DNA from: Theropithecus gelada | Lineage: Eukaryota; Chordata; Mammalia; Primates; Cercopithecidae | Assembly (NCBI RefSeq): GCF_003255815.1 | Contig: NC_037674.1 | Span: 24,378,324-24,442,323 of the forward strand | DNA: 64,000 bases | Direction of reading: 5' to 3' | In this document: positions 34,126 to 45,498 of the stretch, piece after piece | Layout of the letters: each line of letters begins with the position of its first letter | How positions within the stretch are numbered: position 1 is the first letter of the stretch | The notes under the pieces: model-generated | Seen by the model: the letters and a program-made list of their open reading frames with translations, nothing else | What the model was told of the DNA's origin: nothing | Databases searched by the model: none | Program-made: the position numbers and the translations under genes

Positions 34126-35479
34126 GGATGGGGGCATGGTGAGCCAGGGAGGTCTTGGGAAACGCAACATTTGGGCCTGAAGGCAGGAGTGCCTGTCCTC
34201 ACCAAGGTTCGTGAGCACCCGCAGGTGGGCAGAGCCCTAGCCAGGGACCCGCCCTTCCCTTCCCAGCACTTCCCCGCTCCCCTTCCGTATCAATGTGATT
34301 CGTCTGGGACAGAAAAGGGAACTAAGCCTCCAGGAGAAAGGTCCTTGTGACAAGTTCGCAACCTGATTACAGTATGAGGAAATGATTTTGGATGTCCCAA
34401 TCAGCTGGGATTAGAGAAGAGCAGCTGCTGCTTCAGCAAAGCTGCTCCACAGGTATGGATGTCCCCATGTCTGTTCATGTATTTTCCCAGGGCCCAGGAA
34501 AAACCTAGTGTCTCCTTTGCAGGCAATAAATGTGCCCATTGCAAGTGATGGTAAGATGGGGTGTTTATCAGGGGGAAAGCACAGGGACAAGAAATATGCA
34601 GAGGAAATAAAGAAAGGAGAGGAGAAATAAGAGCGACAAGGGAGAAGAAACAAAAGAGAAGCCACACAGGGCAGAGCCCTGTATGTGAAGCTCTTCGTTT
34701 CTCAACATACCCGTTACCAAAGCCTGACTGCAGCGCCAGCACCAGGGAGGTGTTCTGATGGAATTGCTCACATGCTGACCCTTCTCTGCTGCTCTGTCCC
34801 AGCCCATCAAGTTTCTCCTTCTTTCTCTCCTGCTCTTCCTTCCCCATTCTGCCACTCTCTTTCCTTTTTCCATCTCTCAATCACTTACTTTTTTCTTCTC
34901 TATTTTCTCACCCTGTAAATGCTTTACTCAGAAGCAGGCAGCACTGGAAGAGCTGCTAGCCCTGGCTGTGGGGTGTGGCTCATTACTATGTTGTTGTACT
35001 AGGAAATGGACTGAGTGAAATCAAGCAAGTGCGAAGCATTCAGCACCCTTATTCTCATTGCGGTCAGGTCCTAGGTCAGAATTTGATAACATCCTAACAC
35101 TTTCAATGGTATAACTCAGTCCTGAAGTCCTTGCCTACTCCACCCAGGTCCCTGTGACAGCCTTTGATCTTTATCACATGTAACATTTTGCAATCCCACT
35201 GCTGTAGGGGAAAGATGTTTATGTGCAATGGGAATCTGTGATTCAGTGCTGTTACTCTGATTTCTTCTGAGATCTTTGCTGGTGTTTGGGCACTTTCGTG
35301 TTCTTGAAATTGTATATTGGTGTGATTAGTTTGGACTCAGTTTCAAGAGCATTAAGATAATCTCTTTACTGCCAGAGGAAAGTATGTTTTGAGGGAATAT
35401 ATTCAGAGGGATAAGATGCAATGCCTTTATATATAAAGTTGCACAACATTAGGTGGTGAAAATTCACTTTCTAGCACTA
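34126..35479. other. Intergenic sequence, no recognised feature
   Basis: Includes a GC-richer part (34140-34330) and purine-rich 34600-34660. I see no splice-supported exon. The 159-codon minus-strand ORF at 34401-34880 has no family resemblance that I recognise. Confidence 0.4.
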
Positions 35480-36440
35480 TTAGGAAGTCATTCATTCATT
35501 GGACACATACTTAAATATATCAGAAGTTATATATGCTATGAATAAAAATAAAACATGGTAAAGGGATAGAAAATGTAGGGAAGGCTATTTTAGATAAGGT
35601 GGACAGGGATGGCCTTCCTGAAAAAGTAACATTTAAACAGAGCCCTGGAAAAAGTAAGGTAGTGAGCCTTGAAAACATCTGCGGAAGAGTAATGTTCCGG
35701 GTGAAAAGAACAGCAGATGTGATGGCCCTGAGGTGGAAATGAGCTTGATGAATTTGAAGACTAGCAAGAGGGCCAATCAAGTTAGAAAAGACTCAGGAAA
35801 AAAAGCAGTACTTGCGAGGTCATAAAGGTATGCAGAGCTTGGTAGGCTCTATTTCATAGTTGTCAATGTCTTGTAAATGTGATGAGAAATCACCGGAGGA
35901 TTTGGGCAGGAGAATGACATAATCTGCTCTATGTTTTATAAAGATTACTCTGGCCTCTGATTAAATAGTAGACATAAGAGAGCAGGGAGAGAAGCAGGAA
36001 GGCTGTTAAAGTAGCCAAAGTAAGAGAGGGTAGGAACTGTCAGGATTGGGATATATTTTGTAAATAGAGACAAGAGGCTCACTCTGACTTTGTCTCCTTT
36101 AACTGGGTCAAGTTTGTGTGGCATTTCCTCCACCAAGGTTGCTGTTCACCAGCAAGACCCCGTCATTGCACTCATTCACTTGAAAACTAGACAGGTATAT
36201 TTCTGCAATTAGAAAAACATGACGATGCTTTGGGTGTGAGGGAAAGAGAAGATTCAAAATCATCCCTAGGTGTTTAGCCTGAGCAACGGGTGAATCATGG
36301 AGCCATTTACTGAGATTGGAAAAGTTTGGGAGGAAGGTAGTAAATCCAGTGCTCAGTGTTGAACATATTACGTTTGAGATGGCCTAAGACATCCAAGTGG
36401 AGATGCCAAGTAGGCAGTTGTAAAGCAATTCTGAAGCTCG
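35480..36440 (-). mobile_element. L2, interrupted at 36074-36222
   Basis: GCCTTCCTGAAAAAGTAACATT, CCGGAGGATTTGGGCAGGAG, AGATTACTCTGGCC and, after the interruption, CCAAGTGGAGATGCCAAGTAGGC follow L2 text of the type also seen at 53.2-53.7 kb. Strand label is tentative. The 150-bp insert is described separately. Confidence 0.72.
36074..36222. repeat. Low-copy duplicate segment A (inside L2)
   Basis: From GAGGCTCACTCTGACTTTGT to CAATTAGAAAAACATG this aligns directly with 37661-37812, about 88% alike by eye. L2 sequence resumes on both sides, so it is an insertion. I recognise no repeat family. Confidence 0.8.
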
Positions 36441-36659
36441 TTGAGAGGTGCTATTTGCTAACTAAAACGCAAAATAAATTCAGCCCCTGGCAAGGGCACT
36501 GCACTCTCTATCTGGCAGAGCCCTGTTCTCTGTTTCAATTCTATAGGTCAGGGACTGTTAGATGAGATGTCAAGGGATCACCTGGTTTATGGGGTTCACA
36601 ATCCTATCCTCTGATACTGCCTCTTGAGCAATTAAAATCTGACATTTAAGAAGGGCTCG

Positions 36660-36963
36660 TTGACAGGCATGGTGGCTTACATCCGTAATCCTAGCACTTT
36701 TGGAGGCTGAGGCAGGTGGATGGCTTGAACCCAGGAGTTTCGAGACTAGCCAGGGCAATGTGGTGAAACCTCATCTCTACAAAAAATACCAAAAAACTTA
36801 GCCAGGCATGGTGATGAGCACCTGTAGTCCCAGCTACTTGGGAGGCTGAGGTGGGAGGATCACTGGAGCCCAGGAGGTTGAGGCTGCAGTGAGCTGTGTT
36901 CATGCCATTGCACTCCCGACTGTGTAGCAGAGTAAGACTCTGTCTCAACAACAACAACAAAAA
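36660..36963 (+). mobile_element. Alu with (AAC)n tail
   Basis: A full sense Alu with a TTTTGGAGG change in the first arm, ending GACTCTGTCTC followed by (AAC)n. Confidence 0.9.
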
Positions 36964-37390
36964 GAAGAGCCTAAACTAGTGAGACTATGTGCTCCTTAAA
37001 TATTGTCCCTAACCTAGGCAGAAACTCTGGACAACAGAGGCAGCTGAACACAAGGAACGCCTGTTCCATAATATCTGCAGATCAGTTTCAGGCATCCTAA
37101 CCTTTTTCAGAGGATGTGGTGAGTCACAGATTTAAAGATATGGAGTGTTGATTCTGAATGAGGAAAGGCCACCTTGGAAGAGCATACTATTCAAATGCTG
37201 ATGGATGGAAGCCCAGAACTTATGCCATGGGGTCACATCACCTGACATGATGAACTGGATTGTTGACAGGGCACTGAGATCCAAGAGTTGCATCATACTC
37301 AGAAAAATTGAGGATATATGCCTTAGGATACTTTAGAGTATATATAACAGGATAAGTGAATAAATGAAGCATAGCATGACATTTCAATAA

Positions 37391-37815
37391 TCAATACAGG
37401 CTTTGCTCACAATATTTTTTCATGAGATGTTTTGCCAGAATTACCAAATTAGCCAAAACTTCTTTAACATTATAATGCTCACATAGCTGATCTTGCAAGG
37501 ACTCCTTTGTGAAGACAGTACCATCTATCCTTTCTAGAGGTAACACCTTCTGAGAAGGAACATAGAGACCTGGGTACACAGCATCTGTACCATGAGAAAG
37601 TCTGATTGAAGAAGGTGTCAGTAGATTTCTCATGATATTTCTCCAGACATTGAAAGCTTATAAGGCTCACTCTGACTCTGACTTTGTCTCGTTTAACTGG
37701 GTCAAGTCTATTTGGCATCTCCTCGACCAAGGTTGCTGTTCACCAGCAAGACCTCATCATTGCACTCTTTCACTTGGAAACTGGACAGGTATATTTGTGC
37801 AATTACAAAAATATG
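37391..37815 (-). pseudogene. Possible unidentified pseudogene (copy B of the duplicate)
   Basis: On the minus strand an 80-codon open frame ends in TGA at 37391-37393. Just upstream another frame is open for 83 codons, and the two overlap across a shift. The translated text looks protein-like (for example GLYVPSQKVLPLERIDGTVF), with a balanced composition and no low-complexity bias. I cannot name a parent gene. The upstream 150 bp is the part also found at 36074-36222. No poly(A) tail or target duplication is evident, so coding origin is unproven. Confidence 0.3.
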
Positions 37816-38299
37816 TAAAAACTTGCTTATCATCTCAAACAAGGTTTCTTTACATCAGTTGCATGTACTACCATGAACTGTGTCATTTGTGTCCTTGGCA
37901 TTATTAACAAAGGCATAGGCTCTCAATCAGTGATATTAGAGTTTTGAATTCAGCCTGCCACTTATTGCTCTGGTGGGTAAACTTGGGTTACTGTAAAATT
38001 AGAATGATAATAGTACCAACCTTATAATGTTATGAGAATTAAATGAGGTAATACCCTCAGAAAGATTAATAGAGTATCTAGAATATAGTAAACACAATAA
38101 ATGTTCGCTATTATTATGACGATGATGAACATTATTAATTTAAAGCCTATTGGAAAACAGACTGTTGGAACTATAGATCCAATACAAATAAGATACTTAA
38201 GTGGACCCATCATCAAGTTTCTGCAGTCAGTTAACACTATACTATTTGTAATTTTAGAGAATAGAGTTTAGTATAAATCTTGACCCAGTTCAAGGTTGT

Positions 38300-38785
38300 C
38301 AGTGATTTTTTTTTATTGAGGTGAAATTCACATAACATAATATTAACTTTTGTTTTTTTGAGACAGGGTCTTGCTCTGTCACCCAGGCTGGAGCGTGGTG
38401 GTGCAGTCATGGTTCACTGCAGCCTCAACTTCCTGGGCTCAAGTGATCCTCCTGCCTCAGCCTCCCAAGTAGCTGGGACTACAGGTATTCACCACTGTGC
38501 CTGGCTAATAGAATTAACCATTTTGAAGTGTACGATTCAGTGGCATTTAGCACATTCACAATGTTTTGCAACCATCATCGCTATCTAGTTCCTGACCATT
38601 TTCATCACCCCTGAGGAAGACCCCCTATCCTTTAAGCAGTCACTCTCCATTCCTCTCTCCCCGCAGCCACTGGCAACCACCAAACTGCTTTCTGTCTCCA
38701 TGGATTTACCTATTCTGGATATTTCATGTAAATGGAATAATACCACATGCAACGTTTTGTTTCTGGCTTCTTTCATGTACAGCAA
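38300..38785 (-). mobile_element. Old L1 (L1M) 3' UTR, split by an Alu arm
   Basis: ATTGAGGTGAAATTCACATA on the left, then after an Alu arm TTGAAGTGTACGATTCAGTG, GCAACCATCATC, TTCATCACCCC and CTGGATATTTCATGTAAATG. These are standard phrases of an inverted L1M 3' region. Confidence 0.8.
38348..38507 (-). mobile_element. Alu right arm alone (FRAM-like), in L1M
   Basis: The reverse complement runs from CCAGGCACAGTGG to AGACCCTGTCTCAAAAA as a single arm. L1M text continues on each side, with ATTAAC nearby at both junctions. Confidence 0.78.
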
Positions 38786-39264
38786 CTTACTATTGAAGAT
38801 GAAGCTGCAGACTCCCAAAAGAATCTCCATCCCTTCATCTCTGATAGGCTTGGAATTTTCCAGTGCTTCTAATGGAGACTCTGATCTCCAGGACCTCAGA
38901 TTCTGTCCTCTGTTAATAAAGTACTTGAATCAACAGTGGATGGGTTCTTGGGAAAACTTCAGGAAGTTCTAAATTATTTGAATATATCAAGTATCTGAGA
39001 CAAAGGATGCCCTTTAGATCTATAGATCTTGGCAATCATGCAGTTCAACCCTGTCATTTTATAGAGAAGGACTTTGAGGCATAATATTGTTTTCTTTGGC
39101 TACTGTAAGACACATACAACCCTTGATGCGCTTATTTTTAAAAGTTCCTCTTATGAGGTTATATAATGTTCTAGTGCCTAATGAAAGACACAGTCCCCAA
39201 CTTCAAGCTGCCTGCAGTCCACTGGAGGAAAAAGACAAATGATCAGACATTAAAATGCAATATA

Positions 39265-40311
39265 TAGGGAGGTCACTTCCAAGATGGCTGAATAGGAGCA
39301 CCTCCAGTCTATAGCTCCCAATGAGATCAATGTAGAAGACAGGTGATTTCTGCATCATTTCTAGCTGAGGTACCTCATTCATCTCATTGGAACTGGCTGG
39401 ATAGTGGATGCAGCCCACAGAGGGTGAGCTGAAGCAGGGCGGGGCATCACCTCACCCGGGAAGCACAAGGGGTTGGGGGATTTCCCTTTCCTAGCCAAGG
39501 GAAGCCATAAGTGACTGTACCTGGAGAGGCGGTACACTCCTCCCCAAACACTACACTTTTCCCATGGTCTTTGCAACCGCCAGACCAGGAGATCCCCTCC
39601 TGTGCCTGGCATGGCAGGTCCCATGCCCACGGAACCTTGCTCACTGCTAGTGTAGCAGTCTGAGATCAACCTGAGACATGGGAGCTTGGTGGGGGAAGGG
39701 GTGTCCACCATTGCTGAGACTTGAGTAGGCAGCTCTGTGCTCACAGTGTAAACAAAGTGGCAGGGAAGCTCAAACTGGGCAGAGCCCACCGCAGCTCAGC
39801 AAGCCCTACTGCCTCTCTAGATTCCATCCTTGGGAGCAGGGCATAGCTGAACAAAAGGCAGCAGATAGCTTCTCCACTTAAACATCCCTGCCTGACAGCT
39901 CTGAGGAGAGCAGTGGTTCTCCCAGCATGACGTTTGAGCTCCAATAACAGACAGATGGCCTCCTCAAGTGGGTCCCTTACCCCCATGTAACCTGACTGGG
40001 AGACATCTCCCAGTAGGGGTGGACAGACACCTCATACAGGCAGGTGCCCCTCTGGGACAAAGCTTCCAGAGGAAGGATCAGGCAACATTATTTGCTGTTC
40101 TGCAGCCTCTGTTGGTGATACCCAGGCAAACAGGGTCTGGAGTGGACCTCCAGCAAACTCCAGCAGACCTGCAGCTGAGGGGCCTGTCTGTTAGAAGGAA
40201 AACTAACAAACAGAAAGGAATAGCATCAACATCAACAATAAGCACATCCACACCAAAACCCCATTTGTAGGTCCCCAACATCAAAGACCAAAGTTAGATA
40301 AAACCACAAAG
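39265..40311 (+). promoter_or_regulatory. L1 5' UTR (internal promoter region)
   Basis: About 1.05 kb from the element start to the ORF1 ATG. CCAAGATGG at the beginning is the YY1-type motif of L1 promoters. CpG sites found in active L1 copies are mostly decayed to TG/CA. A 136-codon frame on the minus strand (39379-39789) lies in the antisense-promoter half but shows no evidence of use. Confidence 0.85.
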
Positions 40312-41087
40312 ATGGGGAGAAACCAGAGCAGAAAGGCTGAAAATTCCAAAAACCAGAATGTGTCTTCTCCTCCAAAGGCATACAACTCCTCCCCAGCAAG
40401 GGAACAAAACTGGATGGAGAATGAGTTTGATGAGTTGATAGAGGTAGGCTTCAGAAGGTCGGTAATAACAAACTTCTCTGAGCTAAAGGAGCATGTTCTA
40501 ACTGATTGCAAGGAAGCTAAAAACCTTGAAAAAAGGTTAGACGAATGGCTAACTAGAATAACCAGTGTGGAGAAGAGCTTAAATGACCTGATGGAGCTGA
40601 AAGCCACAGTACGAGAACTTCGTGAAGCACACATAAGCTTCAATAGCCGATTCAATCAAGTGGAGGAAAGGGTATCAGTGATTGAAGATCAAATTAATGA
40701 AATAAAGTAAGAAGACAAGATTAGAGAAAAAACAGTGAAAACAATCAAAGCCTCCAAGAAATATGGGACTATGTGCAAAGACCAAATCTACATTTGATTG
40801 GTGTACCTGAAAGTGATGGGGAGAAAGGAACCAAGTTAGAAAACACTCTTCAGGTTATTACCCAGAAGAACTTCCCCTACCTAGCAGGACAGGCCAACAT
40901 TCAAATTCAGGAAATACAGAGAACACCACAAAGATACTCCTCAAGAAGAGCAACCCCAAGACACATAATCATCAGATTCACCAAGGTTGAAATGAAGGAA
41001 AAAATGTTAAGGGCAGCCAGAGAGAAAGGTCGGGTTACCCATGAAGGGAAGCCCATCAGACTAACACTGGATCTCTCTGCAGACTAA
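40312..41087 (+). pseudogene. Broken L1 ORF1 (RNA-binding chaperone)
   Basis: ORF1p is the coiled-coil RNA-binding protein of L1. The first part is open from ATG 40312 for 132 codons, covering the N-terminus and coiled coil (heptad-like L/V/I pattern at residues 50-130), and stops with TAA at 40708-40710. The rest, the RRM and C-terminal domain, resumes in another frame at about 40773 and ends at 41085. At least one stop and one frameshift inactivate it. Confidence 0.92.
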
Positions 41088-44000
41088 CAGTGGATCTCTC
41101 TACAGGCCAGAAGAGCATGGGGACCAATATTGAACATTCTTAAAGAAAAGAATTTTCAACCCAGAATTTTATATCCAGCCAAACTAAGCTTCATAAGTGA
41201 AGGAGAAATAAAATCCTTTACAGACAAGCAAATGCTGAGAGATTTTGTCTCTACCAGGTCTGCCTGATAAGAGCTCCTGAAGGAAGTACTAAACATGGAT
41301 AGGAAGAACTGGTACCAGCCACCGCAAAAACATGCCAAATTGTAAAGACCATCAACGCTATGAAGAAACTGCATCAATTAATGGGCGAAATAGCCAGCTA
41401 TCATCATAATGACAGCATCAGATTCACACATAACAATATTAACCTAAAATGTAAATGGGCTAAATGACACAATTAAAAGACACAGACTGTCAAACTGGAT
41501 AAAGAATCAAGACCCATCAGTGTGCTAGATTCAGGAGACCCATCTCGTGTGCAAAGACACACATAGGCTCAAAATAAAGGGATGGAGGAAGATCTACCAA
41601 GCAAATGGAAAGCAAAAAAAAGCAGAGGTTGCAATCCTGGTCTCTGATAAAACAGACTTTAAACCAACAAAGATAAAAAGAGACAAAGAAGGCCATAATA
41701 TAATGGTAAAGGAATCAATGCAACAAGAAGAGCTAACTATCCTAAATATATATGCACCCAATACAGGAGCACCCAGATTCATAAAGCAAGTCCTTTGCGG
41801 TCTACAAAAAGACTTAGACTCCCACACAATAATAGTGGGAGACTTTAACACCCCACTGTCAATATTAGGTAGATCAGCAAGATAGAAAATTAACAAAGAT
41901 ATTCAGGACTTGAACTCTGCTCTGGACCAAGTGGACCTTATAGACATCTACGGAACTCTCTATCCAAAATCAACAGAATATAAATTCTTCTCAGCATCAC
42001 ATTGCACTTATTCTGATATTGACCACATAATTGGAAGTAAAGCATTTCTCAGCAAATGTAAAAGAACAGAAATCACAACAAACTGTCTCTCAGACCAGAG
42101 TGCAATCAAATTAGAACTCAGCATTAAGAAATTCACGCAAAACTGCACAACTACATGGAAACTGAACAGCCTGCTCCTGAATGACTACTGGGTACATAAC
42201 AAAATGAAGGCACAAATAAAGATGTTCTTTGAAACCAATGAGAACAAACACACAACGTACCAGAATCTCTGTGACACATTTAAAGCAGTGTGTAGAGGGA
42301 CATTTATAGCACTAAATGCCCACAAGAGAAAGCAGGAGAGATCTAAAATCAACACCCTAACATCACAATTAAAAGAACTAGAGAAGCAAGAGCAAACAAA
42401 TTCAAAAGCTAGCAGAAGACAAGAAAAAGCTAAGATCAGAGCAGAACTGAAGGAGATAGAGATACAAAAAACCCTTCCAAAAAAAATCAATGAATCCAGG
42501 CGCTGGCTTTTTGAAAAGATCGACAAAATAGATAGACCACTGGCAAGACTAATAAAGAGGAAAAGAGAGAAGAATTAAATAGAAGCAATAAAAAGTGATA
42601 AAGGGGATATCACCACCGATCCCACAGAAATACAAACTACCATATAAACACCTCTATGCAAATAAACTGGAAAATGTAGAAGAAATTGATAAATTTCTGG
42701 ACACATAAACCCTCCCAAGACTAAACCAGGAAGAAGTTGAATCTCTGAATAGACCAATAATGGGTTTTGAAATTGAGGCAATAATTAATAGCCTACCAAC
42801 ACAAAAAAGTCCAAGACAAGATGGATTCACAGCCGAATTCTACCAGAGGTACAAAGAGGAGCTGGTACTATTCCTTCTGAAACTATTCCAATCACAGAAA
42901 AAGAGGGAATCCTCCCTAACTCATCTTACGAGGCCAGCATCATCCTGATACCAAAACCTGGCAGAGACACAGTGACAACAAAAAAAGAAAATTTCAGGCC
43001 AATATTCCTGATGAACATTGATGCAAAAATCCCCAATAAAATACTGGCAAACCAAATCCAGCAGTACATCAAAAAGCTTATCCACCAAGATCAAGTTGGC
43101 TTCATCCCTGGGATGCAAGGCTGGTTCAACATATGCAAATCAATATGTGTAATCCATCATATAAACAGAAAAAACAACAAAAACTACATGATTATTTCAA
43201 TAGATGCACAAAAGGCCTTCAACAAAATTCAACAGCCTTTCATACTAAAAACTCTCAATAAACTGGGTATCGATGGAACGTATCTCAACATAATAAGAGC
43301 TATTTATGACAAACCCACAGCCAATATCATACTGAATGGGCAAAAACTGGAGGCATTCCCTTTGAAAACTGGCACAAGACAAGGATGCCCCTCACACCAC
43401 TCCTATTCAACATAGTATTGAAAGTTCTGGCCAGGGCAATCAGGCAAGAGAAAGAAATAAAAGGTATTCAAATAGGAAGAGAGGAAGTCAAATTGTCTCT
43501 GTTTGTAGATGACACGATTGTTTATTTAGAAAACCCTATTGTCTCAGTTCCAAATCTCCTTAAGCTGATAAACAACTTCAGCAAAGTCTCAGGATACAAA
43601 ATCAGTGTGCAAAAATCACAAGCATTCCTACACACCAATAATAGACAAACAGGGAGCCAAATCATGAGTGAACTCCCATTCACAATTGCTACAAAGAAAA
43701 TAAAATACCTAGGAATCCAACTTACAAGGGATGTGAAGGACCTCTTCAAGGAGAACTACAAACCACTGCTCAAGGAAATAAGAGAGGACACAAACAAATG
43801 GAAAAACATTCCAAGCTCACGGATAGGAAGAATCAGTATCATGAAAATGGCCTTACTACCGAAAGTAATTTATAGATTCAATGGCATCCCTATCAAGCTC
43901 CCACTGACTTTCTTCACAGAATTAGAAAAAACTACTTTACACTTCATATGGAACCAAAAAAGAGCCCCCATAACCAAGACAATGCTGGGCGAGAGAACAA

Positions 44001-44218
44001 AGCTGGAGGCATCACACTACCTGACTTCAAACTTTACTGCAAGGCTATAGTAACCAAAACAGCATGGTACTGGTACCAAAACAGAGATATAGGCCAATGG
44101 AACAGGACGGAGACCGCAGAAATAATACCACACATCTACCCACCATCTGATCTTTGACAAATCTGACACACACAAGCAATGGGGAGAAGATTTCCTATTT
44201 AATAAATGGTGTTGAGAA

Positions 44219-44285
44219 ATCAGGCAAGAGAAAGAAATAAAGGGTATTCAAGAAGAGAGGAAGTCAAATTGTCTCTGTTTGCAGG
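44219..44285 (+). repeat. Internal copy of an L1 ORF2 segment
   Basis: AATCAGGCAAGAGAAAGAAA through GTCTCTGTTTGCAG repeats 43437-43508 of the same element with a short deletion and two substitutions. It sits between GTGTTGAG and GCTAGCCATATG, which are adjacent in an ordinary L1. Confidence 0.95.
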
Positions 44286-44402
44286 CTAGCCATATGCAGA
44301 AAACTGAAACTGAACCCCTTCCTTACGCCTTATACAAAAATCAACTCAAGATGAATCAAAGACTTAAACGTAAGACCTAGGACCATAAAATTCCTAGAAG
44401 AA

Positions 44403-45039
44403 GGCCAGGCACGGTGGCTCACACCTGTAATCCCAGCACTTTGGGAGGCCAAGATGGACGGATCACGAGGTCAGGAGATCGAGACCATCCTGGCTAACAT
44501 GGTGACACCCCATCTCTATTAAAAATACAAAAAAATGCCGGGCGCGGTGGCTCAAGCCTGTAATCCCAGCACTTTGGGAGGCCGAGACGGGCGGATCACG
44601 AGTTCAGGAGATCGAGACCATCCTGGCTAACACAGTGAAACCCCGTCTCTACTAAAAGATACAAAAAAACTAGCCGGGCGAGGTGGCGGGCGCCTGTAGT
44701 CCCAGCTACTCGGGAGGCTGAGGCCGGAGAATGGCGTGAACCCGGGAGGCGGAGCTTGCAGTGAGCCGAGATCCGGCCACTGCACTCCAGCCTGGGCGAC
44801 AGAGCGAGACTCCGCCTCAAAAAAAAAAATAAAATAAAATAAAATAAAATAAAATAAAAATACAAAAAAATTAGCTGGGCATGGTGGTGGTTGCCTGTAG
44901 TCCCAGCTACTTGGGAGGCTGAGGCGGGAGAATGGCGTGAACCTAGGAGGCAGAGCTTGCAGTAAGCAGAGACCGCACCACTGCATTCCAGCCTGGGTGA
45001 CAGAGTGAGACTCCATCTTAAAAAAAAAAAAAAAAAAAA
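44403..45039 (+). mobile_element. Outer Alu in L1 ORF2, split by another Alu
   Basis: The halves are 44403-44536 and 44872-45039. The 11-bp duplication TCCTAGAAGAA flanks it at 44392-44402 and 45040-45050. It is AluY/S-like (GGCCAGGCACGGTGGCTCA). Confidence 0.94.
44537..44855 (+). mobile_element. Nested young AluY with (AAAAT)n tail
   Basis: The near-consensus head GCCGGGCGCGGTGGCTCAAG is followed by GAGATCCGGCCACTGC in the right arm and an (AAAAT)n tail. It is bounded by perfect 16-bp duplications AAAAATACAAAAAAAT at 44521-44536 and 44856-44871. Confidence 0.96.
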
Positions 45040-45195
45040 TCCTAGAAGAAAACCTGGGGAATACCATTCAGGACATAGGCATGGGCAAACACTTCATGTC
45101 TAAAACACTAAAAGCAATGGCAACAAAAGCCAAAATAGACAAATGGAATCTAATTAAACTAAAGAACTTCTGCACAACAAAAGAAACTATCAGTA

Positions 45196-45498
45196 TGGCT
45201 GGGCGCAGTGGCTCAAGCCTGTAATCCCAGCACTTTGGGAGGCCGAGATGGGCGGATCACAAGGTCAGGAGATGGAGACCGTCCTGGCTAACCCGGTGAA
45301 ACCCCATCTCTACTTAAAAAAAAAATACAAAAAACTAGCCGGGTGAGGTGGCGGGTGCCTGTAGTCCCAGCTACTCAGGAGGCTGAGGCAGGAGAATGAT
45401 GTGAACCCAGGAGGCAGAGCTTGCAGTGAGCTGAGATCCGGCCACTGCACTCCAGCCTGGGCGACAGAGCGAGGCTCCGTCTCAAAAAAAAAAAAAAA
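45196..45498 (+). mobile_element. AluY in L1 ORF2
   Basis: A complete sense copy with GAGATCCGGCCACTGC and poly(A). Perfect duplications AAGAAACTATCAGTA lie at 45181-45195 and 45499-45513. Confidence 0.95.

Noticed and set aside
34401..34880. 159-codon minus-strand ORF
   Set aside because: No recognisable domain, no splice-site support, mixed low-complexity composition; probably chance.
39379..39789. 136-codon minus-strand ORF in the L1 5' UTR, considered as an ORF0-type frame
   Set aside because: Position is in the antisense-promoter half, but I cannot confirm homology, and the L1 is an old decayed copy.
44627..45067. 146-codon minus-strand ORF
   Set aside because: It is translated Alu sequence from the nested pair in the L1.
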